The notes under the pieces: model-generated
The model's input: the letters and a program-made list of their open reading frames with translations, nothing else
The model's database searches: none
Told to the model about the DNA's origin: nothing
Program-made: the position numbers and the translations under genes
Assembly: GCA_035620975.1 (NCBI GenBank)
Contig: DASPFV010000214.1
Location: 1 to 5,549, forward strand
Reading direction: 5' to 3'
DNA length: 5,549 nt
Origin: DASPFV01 sp035620975
Lineage (GTDB): Bacteria; Acidobacteriota; Vicinamibacteria; Vicinamibacterales; 2-12-FULL-66-21
Shown here: piece after piece, positions 1 through 5,549 of the stretch
Layout: every line of letters starts with the position of its first letter
Numbering within the stretch: position 1 is the stretch's first letter

Positions 1-30
1 CGTACGGCAGTGCAAGACCTGACCCCCTCG

Positions 31-933
31 TCAGCGCGGCCCGAGCAGGCGCAGCGGATTGATGAGCCGCTCGTTCATCCAGATTTCGTAGTGCAGGTGC
101 GGGCTGGTGGATCGCCCGGTCGACCCGACGTGGCCGATGACCGCACCCCGCCGGACCTCCTGGCCCGTCATCACCGCGAACCTCGACAGGTGGCCGTACT
201 TGGTCACGATGCCGAACCCGTGGTCGATGACCACCAGGTTTCCGTAGTTGCCGGCCGAGCCGGCACTCGTCACGACCCCGTCGGCCGTCGCGAGGACAGG
301 TTCCCCGTGGCTGGCCGAAATGTCGAGCCCGGGATGGAAATTGGCGTCTCCGGTGAACGGGTCCCGCCGGTTCCCGTAAGCCGACGAGAGCCAGCCCGTG
401 ACCGGCCAGACGGACGGCGTGGCGCCCGCGAGCGCCTGCCGGCGTTCCACGCCGAACCGGACCGAATCGAGGCGGCTCGCGATGACAGCCAGCAGCTCCC
501 GCATCACGCCGAACGCGGCGTCGGCCTGTCCGAACGCGCCGTCCAGCACTGGCGAGAGGCTCGGTCCCGTCGAACCGCCGCCCATCGCCCGCGCGGTCAC
601 CACCGCCGGCAGCTTCTGCATCGCGCGGCTCGCAGCCGGATCAACCGCGGCCCGCGCGCCGATGTCGTCGACCGCGGACTGGAGCGCCGCAATTTGCGTG
701 GACAACTGGGCCGTCGCCTCGCGGTAGCTCTCGTTCTCGAGGACCAGGGAAGCGTTCGCCGACCTGAGATCGTCGATGGTTGCCCTGGCGCTCCAGCGCG
801 CTCCGAGTCCCACCAGGATCGGGAGCGAGAGCACGGCGACGGTCGTGCCGAGCGTCGGCCAGAGCGACAGCGTGAACCGGCGTACCACGCCGGTGGTGCG
901 GTCGGCGAGAACGAGTGTGTAGCGCTTCGACAC
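31..933 (-). CDS. Membrane-anchored M23 (LytM/NlpD-like) metallopeptidase
   Basis: Predicted zinc endopeptidase, or peptidase-like activator, acting on peptidoglycan cross-bridges in the periplasm. With a GTG start at 933 the protein has 300 residues; an in-frame ATG at 1002 would add 23 Arg/Gly/Pro-rich residues. I prefer 933 because SKRYTLVLADRTTGVVRRF looks like the usual N-terminus of this family. Neither start has a clear Shine-Dalgarno, so the start is uncertain. Numbered from 933: a hydrophobic anchor lies at about 26-46, a coiled-coil-like helical stretch at about 48-95, and the LytM domain at about 185-300. The zinc-site motifs are intact: HPGLD (H200, D204), YGHL (H248) and HLHYE (H279, H281). 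There is no cleavable signal, so it is probably a type II membrane protein. It is transcribed away from the exosortase genes and shares only the intergenic region with them, so a functional link is not shown. Peptidase family: sure. Substrate and activity: unknown. Confidence 0.9.
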   Translation of the reverse strand: MSKRYTLVLADRTTGVVRRFTLSLWPTLGTTVAVLSLPILVGLGARWSARATIDDLRSANASLVLENESYREATAQLSTQIAALQSAVDDIGARAAVDPAASRAMQKLPAVVTARAMGGGSTGPSLSPVLDGAFGQADAAFGVMRELLAVIASRLDSVRFGVERRQALAGATPSVWPVTGWLSSAYGNRRDPFTGDANFHPGLDISASHGEPVLATADGVVTSAGSAGNYGNLVVIDHGFGIVTKYGHLSRFAVMTGQEVRRGAVIGHVGSTGRSTSPHLHYEIWMNERLINPLRLLGPR

Positions 934-1059
934 GAGGCGGTTGACGCGGCGTCGGCCCCAGCCCGGGGGACCGCCCGCCCGCGAATCGCGGAACTCTACC
1001 ATAGGTCGCGGCGGGCGGGAAGGGCGCCACGACCGGCTGCGCTATGGTCGAGCTTCGGC

Positions 1060-1075
1060 TGGACGTGCCCTTGCA
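1060..1075 (+). promoter_or_regulatory. Candidate sigma-54 (-24/-12) promoter for the PEP-CTERM genes
   Basis: The sequence TGGACGTGCCCTTGCA has GG at 1061-1062 and GC at 1073-1074 with exactly ten bases between them. The -12 element TTGCA is perfect and the -24 element begins TGG; the next four bases are shifted from the consensus CACG. Transcription would start near 1085-1087, about 65 bases before the small gene at 1150. Sigma-54 control is established for PEP-CTERM genes in other bacteria through the PrsK/PrsR sensor-regulator pair. Here the assignment rests on the motif and its position only; no enhancer site was identified. Confidence 0.5.
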
Positions 1076-1149
1076 GTGGATGTCCGCGCAAACGCATGCG
1101 GCGCCCGCGGTGGGCACCGCCGGACCGAACAATGGCAACAGGTTGGGAA

Positions 1150-1338
1150 ATGAAGGGAATCCTGGTTCTTGTCCTGATGCTCGTCGTAGCGGCGACAGCC
1201 TTCGCGTACGGGCATTCCAGCGCGATCGAGGGGGTCGGCTCCGCCGGATGGCACCCGTTCACCGAAACGGCGGCGTTGCTGCTCTCGGGAGGCGCCCTGC
1301 TTGGAATCGCCGGCGCGGTCCGGCGCCTGCCGCTCTGA
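1150..1338 (+). CDS. Miniature secreted protein with degenerate PEP-CTERM-like tail (62 aa)
   Basis: Not a gene I recognise by name. The 62 residues consist of a signal peptide (MKGILVLVLMLVVAATAFA, cleavage likely near residue 19), a short linker of roughly 16 residues, and a tail from about residue 36. The tail reads PFTE, then AALLLSGGALLGIAGA, then VRRLPL. That order of short motif, hydrophobic helix with small residues, and arginine pair is the layout of a PEP-CTERM sorting signal, with PFTE in place of PEP. Start at 1150 is chosen because AGG at 1140-1142 sits seven bases upstream and the signal peptide begins there; an in-frame ATG at 1132 would add six residues. It lies behind the sigma-54-like site and 86 bases before a true PEP-CTERM gene. 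Inference: a tiny exosortase substrate or decoy. Alternative: a small two-helix membrane protein with no sorting. Confidence 0.6.
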   Translation: MKGILVLVLMLVVAATAFAYGHSSAIEGVGSAGWHPFTETAALLLSGGALLGIAGAVRRLPL

Positions 1339-1345
1339 GAGCGGC
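1329..1345 (+). other. Stem-loop with the small gene's stop codon as its loop
   Basis: GCCGCTC (1329-1335) and GAGCGGC (1339-1345) are perfect inverted copies separated by three bases, which are the TGA stop codon of the small gene. No run of T follows, so it is not a standard intrinsic terminator. It could slow or partly stop transcription, or protect the 3' end of an upstream mRNA segment, giving unequal expression of the small protein and the downstream operon. In DNA this GC-rich, a chance hairpin is possible. Confidence 0.35.
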
Positions 1346-1409
1346 CTCGTGCGGCGGCTCCGGGTTGCAGTCCGGGGTTGCCGGTGCTCAGCGACCCTCG
1401 TCGGAGCGT

Positions 1410-1415
1410 AGGAGG
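1410..1415 (+). promoter_or_regulatory. Perfect AGGAGG ribosome-binding site deciding the PEP-CTERM start
   Basis: AGGAGG lies nine bases before the ATG at 1425 and directly abuts an earlier in-frame ATG at 1416. The spacing favours 1425, which also gives a more typical signal-peptide N-terminus (MRKLP). It is the strongest Shine-Dalgarno in the window, suggesting this product is made at high level. Confidence 0.75.
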
Positions 1416-1424
1416 ATGAGTCGT

Positions 1425-2084
1425 ATGCGTAAACTCCCCGTGGCATTGGCCTTTGCCGCGCTGCTGCCGGTGGCGGCGCGTGCCGAACCCATTTCCCTCG
1501 GTGTGGAATCGTCCTCCGGTGGATTTACTCACTCCGGTCTGGAGGTCGACGGGCTGACGATCGATCTGGGAACGATCACGATGCCGACGGCAGGGGCCAC
1601 CGGAGAAGTGCTCATCGACGGACTGGACGCCACCCGGAACTACACGGTGGAGTTCGAGCTCGCGAAGGGTTCCGCGATGAACACCTTGAAGCTGGAGATC
1701 CTCGATCCGCTCGACGACGACGACTGGCTCGACGAGGCGCAGCCCGACTACGTCCCCGCCGGCTACTCGACGTCGAACAATCTCGATGGTCTCAGCTTCG
1801 CCCAGGAGGCCGGGCTCGCCAGGAGCGCCACGTTCGCGGGCGGATCGTCCTCCGTGCTGGCAGACGAGAAGAGCCACCGGGCCGACATCCTGCTCTTCAG
1901 CGGGTTGAACGGCGCCGACCAGGCGAGGGTCACGTTCGGGCTTCGCGATCAGGTGGGTGGGCGAGGGTTCCTCCTGCGGTTCAGCGCCGAAGGGCTGCCA
2001 ACCCCCGAACCGGCCTCGATGCTGCTTCTGGGCACCGGGCTGGTCGGTCTGGCCGGAGCATATCGCCGTCGTCGCGCCTCATGA
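1425..2084 (+). CDS. PEP-CTERM sorting domain-containing secreted protein
   Basis: An exported substrate of the exosortase encoded just downstream; the biological role of the mature protein is unknown. The 219 residues divide into a signal peptide (1-20, charged MRK start, hydrophobic core, AxA-type cleavage after ARA), a central region (21-190) and a classic sorting tail (192-219). The tail shows PTPEP (P194-E195-P196), a hydrophobic helix at about 198-213 and the cluster RRRR at 214-217. The centre is rich in beta-prone alternating residues and lacks cysteine. It has a strongly acidic patch at 94-104 with four consecutive Asp, which could bind cations but has no complete EF-hand or similar motif. 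The gene is followed after 10 bases by the exosortase, so substrate and enzyme are probably co-transcribed. An earlier ATG at 1416 is less likely given the ribosome-binding site. Family assignment by the tail is firm; I do not recognise the central domain. Confidence 0.93.
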   Translation: MRKLPVALAFAALLPVAARAEPISLGVESSSGGFTHSGLEVDGLTIDLGTITMPTAGATGEVLIDGLDATRNYTVEFELAKGSAMNTLKLEILDPLDDDDWLDEAQPDYVPAGYSTSNNLDGLSFAQEAGLARSATFAGGSSSVLADEKSHRADILLFSGLNGADQARVTFGLRDQVGGRGFLLRFSAEGLPTPEPASMLLLGTGLVGLAGAYRRRRAS

Positions 2085-2094
2085 AGCCTTGAGG

Positions 2095-2994
2095 ATGGTC
2101 AACCGCCACGTGCTGGCCGCGGGTGTCGTTCTCGCGGCGGTCGTGTGGACGTACGCCGGAGTCATGTCGTCGCTCGTCGCCCAGTGGGCGTCGGACGACA
2201 ACTACTCGCACGGTTTCATCGTCCTGCCAATCGCCGCGCTGTTCGCCTGGGAGCGGCGGGAGCGGCTCCGAGGGGCCCGCCCCGCGCCGTCGCCGGCAGG
2301 GGCGGCGCTGGTCCTCGTCAGCCTGGTCCTCTTCGCCCTCGGCCGGCTGGGAGCGGAGCTCTTCCTGACGAGGGTTTCGCTGGTGGGCATCGTAGCCGGC
2401 GCGGTGCTCTTCGTCTGGGGCCGCGAGCACTTTCGGATCCTGCTCTTCCCGCTGGCGTTCCTGCTTCTCATGATTCCCCTGCCGGCGATCGTGTTCAATC
2501 AGATAGCCTTTCCGCTTCAATTGCTCGCGTCGGAGGTCGGCGAAGTCGCGATCGCCTCGGCGGGCATCCCAGTGCTCCGGGAGGGCAACATCCTGGAGCT
2601 GCCCGGGACGCGGCTCGAAGTCGCGGAGGCCTGCAGCGGGATCCGATCGCTCGTCTCGCTGCTGACGCTCGCCATCGTGCTCGCCCACTTCAGCGGGCCC
2701 GGTCCGTGGCGGCGTGTGCTCATCGTGGCCTCGGCCGTGCCGATTGCCATTCTGGCCAACGCCGCGCGCGTCGCCGGGACCGGCCTGACGTCGCACTGGC
2801 TGGGGGAGGCGGCCGCCCAGGGCTTCTTCCATGGATTTTCGGGCTGGCTGATTTTCGTGGTGGCGTTCCTCGCGCTCCTGGCGGTGCAGCGCGCCGTCTC
2901 GGGCTTCCGCAGCCCCGCGACCCGCCTGCTGGTCACCGACTCTGCGCTGGCCAGCCGCAGGGGCGGCGTCGCGACGCCATCAGCCGGCCGCTGA
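2095..2994 (+). CDS. xrtA: Exosortase (XrtA-like), membrane cysteine transpeptidase
   Basis: Predicted to recognise PEP-CTERM tails in the inner membrane, cleave at the PEP region and transfer the protein onward, by analogy with sortases. The 299 residues form about eight hydrophobic segments. Signature parts are visible: DDNYSHGFIVLP near 34-45, the loop FPLAFLLLMIPLP near 118-130, EACSG with the catalytic Cys180, NAARV with Arg225, and FFHGFSGW with His246. The Cys-Arg-His set known to be essential in exosortases is complete. The length fits a stand-alone exosortase; the EpsI domain that is fused to the C-terminus in many XrtA proteins is here a separate gene 19 bases downstream. The ATG at 2095 is directly preceded by GAGG with no spacer, so translation may depend partly on ribosomes finishing the PEP-CTERM gene, whose stop is 10 bases upstream; an in-frame TTG at 2089 is a weaker alternative. 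Exosortase: very sure. Subtype A: likely, from the canonical PEP tail and the EpsI and PrsT neighbours. Confidence 0.94.
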   Translation: MVNRHVLAAGVVLAAVVWTYAGVMSSLVAQWASDDNYSHGFIVLPIAALFAWERRERLRGARPAPSPAGAALVLVSLVLFALGRLGAELFLTRVSLVGIVAGAVLFVWGREHFRILLFPLAFLLLMIPLPAIVFNQIAFPLQLLASEVGEVAIASAGIPVLREGNILELPGTRLEVAEACSGIRSLVSLLTLAIVLAHFSGPGPWRRVLIVASAVPIAILANAARVAGTGLTSHWLGEAAAQGFFHGFSGWLIFVVAFLALLAVQRAVSGFRSPATRLLVTDSALASRRGGVATPSAGR

Positions 2995-3013
2995 ATCGGA
3001 CTCTGGAGACTCG

Positions 3014-3853
3014 ATGCTTCCACGTGCCCTGGCGGTTGCCGTGATCGTCGTGCTGGCCGGGACCTGGGCCGGCACGAGCGTGCGCTCCGAGGCACCCAGT
3101 GCGCGCCAGTCACTCGGCCAGCTTCCCCTCCGGCTCGGCTCGTGGGAAGGCGTGGACGCGGCACCGTTTCCGGACGATGTCGTGGCGCAACTCGGCGTGG
3201 ACGATTACATCCACCGACTCTACCGCCACGGAAAAACACCGACAAACACGGAGCCCGCCGCGGTCGGGTCAGCCGCACTGGACGAAGTCTCAGCGGACCA
3301 AGCCGCAGCAGACCAAGCCGCAGGGGACAAGCCCGCAGCGAACCAGGCCGCAGTGAAACAAGCCCGAGCGCACCAAGCCGGAGCGGTGCAGGTGGGAACG
3401 GGCCAGGGTGGGGTGGAGCAAGCCGCGCTGTCGATTGACCCGACCGCGTCCGCTCCGGTGAGCGTCTACATCGGCTACTACCACAGCCAGCGACAGGGAG
3501 ACGCCATCCACTCCCCGCAGAACTGCCTTCCTGGCGCCGGGTGGCGGGCGGTCGGGTCGGGCCTGGCTACCGTTACCGCGAACGGTGCTGCCGTTCGCGT
3601 CAACGAGTACGTGATTGCCAAGGGGCTCGAACGCCAGGTCGTGCTGTATTGGTACCAGGGCAGGGGGCGAGTCGTTGCGAACGAGTACACCAACAAGGCG
3701 CTGCTCATGCTCGATGCGGCCCGGCTGGGCCGGACCAACGGCGGTCTCGTGCGGCTGATTGCGCCGGTGCTGACGACTGTGGATGCCGCCAGGACCGGAT
3801 TGACGGATTTCGCGGCAGCGCTGCTGCCGCATCTCGGTGACTACCTGCCATGA
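3014..3853 (+). CDS. epsI: EpsI family protein (DUF3485) with a repeat-filled insertion
   Basis: EpsI proteins accompany exosortases in exopolysaccharide loci; their exact biochemical role is not settled. The 279 residues start with a membrane anchor or uncleaved signal (about 4-20). They continue with LPLRLGSWEG (37-46) and the DDYIHRLYR segment (63-71), then the family hallmark YYHSQRQGDAIHSPQNCLPG (155-174, with the conserved Cys171) and GW, and end with a region containing NEYV and the aromatic LYWYQGRG (211-218). In ordinary members, as I know them, the RxY segment is followed almost at once by the VSxYIGYY strand. Here about 70 residues (roughly 76-147) separate them, mostly nine Gln-rich pentapeptides encoded by 15-base repeats, with frame and flanking motifs intact. 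A good GGAG lies five bases before the ATG. The stop overlaps the next start (ATGA), which suggests translational coupling. Family: sure. Effect of the insertion: unknown. Confidence 0.92.
   Translation: MLPRALAVAVIVVLAGTWAGTSVRSEAPSARQSLGQLPLRLGSWEGVDAAPFPDDVVAQLGVDDYIHRLYRHGKTPTNTEPAAVGSAALDEVSADQAAADQAAGDKPAANQAAVKQARAHQAGAVQVGTGQGGVEQAALSIDPTASAPVSVYIGYYHSQRQGDAIHSPQNCLPGAGWRAVGSGLATVTANGAAVRVNEYVIAKGLERQVVLYWYQGRGRVVANEYTNKALLMLDAARLGRTNGGLVRLIAPVLTTVDAARTGLTDFAAALLPHLGDYLP
3293..3427 (+). repeat. Nine degenerate 15-bp tandem repeats inside epsI
   Basis: Nine consecutive 15-base units in frame. The first two (gcggaccaagccgca and gcagaccaagccgca) differ at two positions; later units drift. 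The encoded pentapeptides read ADQAA, ADQAA, GDKPA, ANQAA, VKQAR, AHQAG, AVQVG, TGQGG, VEQAA, with position 3 nearly always Gln. The plus strand is strikingly poor in T through the array. Conservation is highest at the 5' end, as expected if new copies arise there by slippage. The array is just preceded by a locally A-rich stretch (about 3229-3250), also unlike the rest of the gene. This is not the A(D/N)LXX pentapeptide-repeat fold. Confidence 0.85.
3577..3599 (+). repeat. Perfect 9-bp inverted repeat within epsI
   Basis: CGCGAACGG (3577-3585) and CCGTTCGCG (3591-3599) pair perfectly around a five-base loop. It lies inside the conserved coding part of epsI, encoding roughly ANGAAVR. It could form an mRNA hairpin, but no T-tract follows and the coding frame continues, so a terminator role is unlikely. 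Confidence 0.4.
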
Positions 3854-5549
3854 CCAGCGGATCCGCGGTGACGGGAGTGGCGCGCGCGGCCGTGCTGGCC
3901 GTCCTGTGCGCAGGAGTGGCCTGCTCGGCCGATCCCCAGGCGACTGCACGGGCCCACGAGGCGCGGGGCGACGCGTATCGGGCGGAGCGCAAGCTGAAGG
4001 AAGCCATCATCGAGTATCGGAACGCGGTGAAGTCCGTGCCCGACTCGGCAGACGTGCACCACAAGCTCGCGCAGGCCTACGAGGAAAGCGGTGATCACGT
4101 TGCGGCCTATGCCTCGTACGCCCGGGCCGGCGATCTCGATCCCGGCAACCTGGACGCGCAGCTGAAGGCCGGCACCCTCCTGCTGGTGGCCGGGGAGTAC
4201 GATGCGGCGCGCATACGGGCGGAGCTCGCCGTCAAGGCCGATCCGCGAAGCGCACCGGCGCAGATCCTGCTGGGGAACGCGCTGGCGGGACTGAACGAGT
4301 CCACGCGCGCCCTCCGCCAGATCGAACAGGCCATCAGCCTCGACCCGGGCTACGCGCCGGCCTGGACGTCGCTCGGCGCGGTCCGCTTCCACGCCGGTCA
4401 GCGCGAAGTCGCGGGAGAGGCGTTCGAGCGGGCCGTCGCGCTCGACCCCCAGTCGATCGACGCCAGGGTTGCGCTTGCAAATTACCACTGGGCCAGCGGC
4501 GATACGGCCGCCGCCGAAAGCGCCTTGACCGACGCTCTCGCGATCGATCCGGGGCACGCGTCCGTTCACCGCGCGCTGGCGTTGCTGTACCTGACCACGA
4601 GGCGCGCCGAGCGTGCCGAGCCGCACTTCAAGGCTCTCAGTGGGGAGCCGGGAGGACAGCTGGCGCTCGCCGACTACTACTCGGGTATCGGCCGCCGCGA
4701 TGCGGCCCGGGCGCTCCTGGAAAGGATCGCCGCCGACGGCGCGAGAGGCGAGACGCGCACGGCGCGGCTTCGACTGGCGGCGCTGACGTACGTTTCGGGC
4801 CAGCGCGAGGCCGGCCAGCGTGAGGTGGACGCCCTGATTGCCGAGCAGCCGCGGGACCTCGAGGCGCGTCTCGTGAAGGCGCGTATGCTGCTGCAGGATG
4901 GCCAGGCCGACGAGGCGGCCAGCCACGCCCGCGAGGCCGTCCGGATCGATTCGTCCAGCGCGTCGGCGCACTACATGGTGGCGCTGGCGGCGATTGCCCG
5001 CGAGGACCTCCACGAGGCCGAGCGTCAGCTGCAGCGGGTCGTCGACATCAACCCGAGAGCCGCGGCGGCGCAGATGCACCTGGCCCGCGTGCAGCTCGTG
5101 AAGGGCGACGCGGGCCGGGCGCTCAGCGCGGCCGAAGCTGCGGCGCGTGCGGATCCCGCGAGTCCTGTGGCTACGGTGCTGATGGCCCGGAGCCTCCGCG
5201 CTCGCGGAGATCTGGTCAGGGCCGAGCGCGAGCTGTCCGCGCGGCTGGCGCGCCAGCCGAACGCGCCGGGGCTGCATACCGAGATGGGGTGGGTAGCCCT
5301 GAGCCGGCGGGACGCGTCCGGTGCGCGGAAATCGTTCGAGCATGCCCTCCGGCTCGCGCCGGCGTCCCTGGAGGCGCGCACGGGCCTCGTGACGGTCGAC
5401 CTTGCCGAGCGGAACGTCGACGCGGCGCGCGAGCGCATCGCCCGGTGGCGCAAGGCCGCGCCGGAAGATCCGGATCTGCGAATCCTGAGCGCACGAGTCG
5501 AAATCGCGGGTGGTCGGCCAGACATCGCGGAAGCCGCGCTCCGCGACAT
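3850..5549 (+). CDS. prsT: PEP-CTERM system TPR-repeat lipoprotein PrsT (3' end beyond window)
   Basis: A long tetratricopeptide-repeat lipoprotein found with exosortases and exopolysaccharide genes, presumably a scaffold for secretion or assembly in the periplasm. The reading frame opens at ATG 3850, overlapping the epsI stop by four bases, and stays open for 566 codons to the window edge with no stop. The N-terminus has a hydrophobic signal (about 10-24) and a lipobox-like AGVAC with acceptor Cys25, followed by SADPQ; Gly at -3 is slightly atypical. Back-to-back 34-residue TPR units begin near residues 33, 67, 101, 135, 169 and 203, with recurring features such as GDAYR...AIIEYRNAV, LDP and IDP turns. 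A less regular stretch follows (about 245-320), then more TPRs to the edge. Full-length PrsT proteins are around 900 residues, so several hundred are probably missing. The name rests on lipoprotein plus TPRs plus neighbourhood; a generic TPR lipoprotein is the alternative. Confidence 0.88.
   Translation, partial: MTSGSAVTGVARAAVLAVLCAGVACSADPQATARAHEARGDAYRAERKLKEAIIEYRNAVKSVPDSADVHHKLAQAYEESGDHVAAYASYARAGDLDPGNLDAQLKAGTLLLVAGEYDAARIRAELAVKADPRSAPAQILLGNALAGLNESTRALRQIEQAISLDPGYAPAWTSLGAVRFHAGQREVAGEAFERAVALDPQSIDARVALANYHWASGDTAAAESALTDALAIDPGHASVHRALALLYLTTRRAERAEPHFKALSGEPGGQLALADYYSGIGRRDAARALLERIAADGARGETRTARLRLAALTYVSGQREAGQREVDALIAEQPRDLEARLVKARMLLQDGQADEAASHAREAVRIDSSSASAHYMVALAAIAREDLHEAERQLQRVVDINPRAAAAQMHLARVQLVKGDAGRALSAAEAAARADPASPVATVLMARSLRARGDLVRAERELSARLARQPNAPGLHTEMGWVALSRRDASGARKSFEHALRLAPASLEARTGLVTVDLAERNVDAARERIARWRKAAPEDPDLRILSARVEIAGGRPDIAEAALRD

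Noticed and set aside
1..30. Terminator or gene end downstream of the M23 gene
   Set aside because: Only 30 bases are available, with no clear stem plus T-run and no supported coding frame.
1071..1100. A sigma-70 promoter using TTGCAG as -35
   Set aside because: No -10-like sequence lies 16-18 bases downstream; the same TTGCA fits the sigma-54 -12 element much better.
10..1149. Long plus-strand open frame running opposite the M23 gene and into the small gene
   Set aside because: Upstream of 1150 it is antisense to a clear M23 peptidase and has Arg-rich, domainless translation; only its last 62 codons look like a protein.
1329..1345. Intrinsic transcription terminator after the small gene
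   Set aside because: The stem is good but no T-tract follows, so it is kept only as a hairpin of unknown role.
1356..1369. A second sigma-54 promoter just upstream of the PEP-CTERM gene (TTGCA at 1365)
   Set aside because: The nearest GG pairs give nine or twelve bases to the GC instead of the required ten.
2145..3044. Alternative plus-strand frame of 299 codons across the exosortase
   Set aside because: Its composition is typical of a shadow frame; the overlapping frame encodes all exosortase signature residues.
3293..3427. CRISPR array or classic pentapeptide-repeat (beta-helix) domain
   Set aside because: The 15-base units are directly adjacent without spacers, and the encoded pattern lacks the central Leu/Phe of the A(D/N)LXX fold.
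3841..5343. A 500-codon open frame on the minus strand opposite the TPR gene
   Set aside because: It mirrors the TPR lipoprotein on the other strand. Its translation is Arg/Gly/Pro-rich without domains, as expected in high-GC DNA, while the plus-strand frame has clear TPRs and a lipobox.

Overview
The window is GC-rich, tightly packed bacterial DNA. It holds a protein-sorting locus of the PEP-CTERM/exosortase type and, on the opposite strand, one cell-wall peptidase gene. No rRNA, tRNA, CRISPR array or insertion sequence is visible. The peptidase N-terminus, the codon bias and a free-standing epsI next to an exosortase and a PrsT-like lipoprotein suggest a Gram-negative, exopolysaccharide-producing bacterium. 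Acidobacteriota (Vicinamibacteria-like) is my best guess, but this is an inference from gene style and not a measured placement.

Layout. Positions 31-933 (possibly to 1002), minus strand: a membrane-anchored M23/LytM-type metallopeptidase. Positions 1003-1149: the divergent intergenic region, with a good match to a sigma-54 (-24/-12) promoter pointing right. Positions 1150-1338, plus: a 62-residue protein made almost entirely of a signal peptide and a degenerate PEP-CTERM-like tail. Positions 1339-1424: a spacer with a hairpin around the stop codon, a direct repeat and a perfect AGGAGG ribosome-binding site. Positions 1425-2084: a 219-residue secreted protein with a textbook PEP-CTERM tail. 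Positions 2095-2994: the exosortase, a multi-pass membrane cysteine transpeptidase. Positions 3014-3853: an EpsI-family protein carrying an unusual run of nine 15-base repeats. Position 3850 to the window edge: a TPR-repeat lipoprotein resembling PrsT, cut off by the end of the window.

How the genes work together. The two small secreted proteins carry the sorting signal. The exosortase is expected to recognise and cleave or transfer that signal in the inner membrane. EpsI and PrsT are standard partners in exosortase loci tied to exopolysaccharide export. Spacing from the larger substrate gene onward is very tight (10 bases, 19 bases, then a 4-base ATGA overlap), so substrate, exosortase, epsI and prsT look co-transcribed. 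The sigma-54-like site fits the known link between PEP-CTERM systems and the PrsK/PrsR/RpoN regulatory circuit, although none of those regulators lies in this window.

Most worth a second look: the miniature sorting substrate, the sigma-54-like promoter, and the repeat-filled insertion in EpsI.
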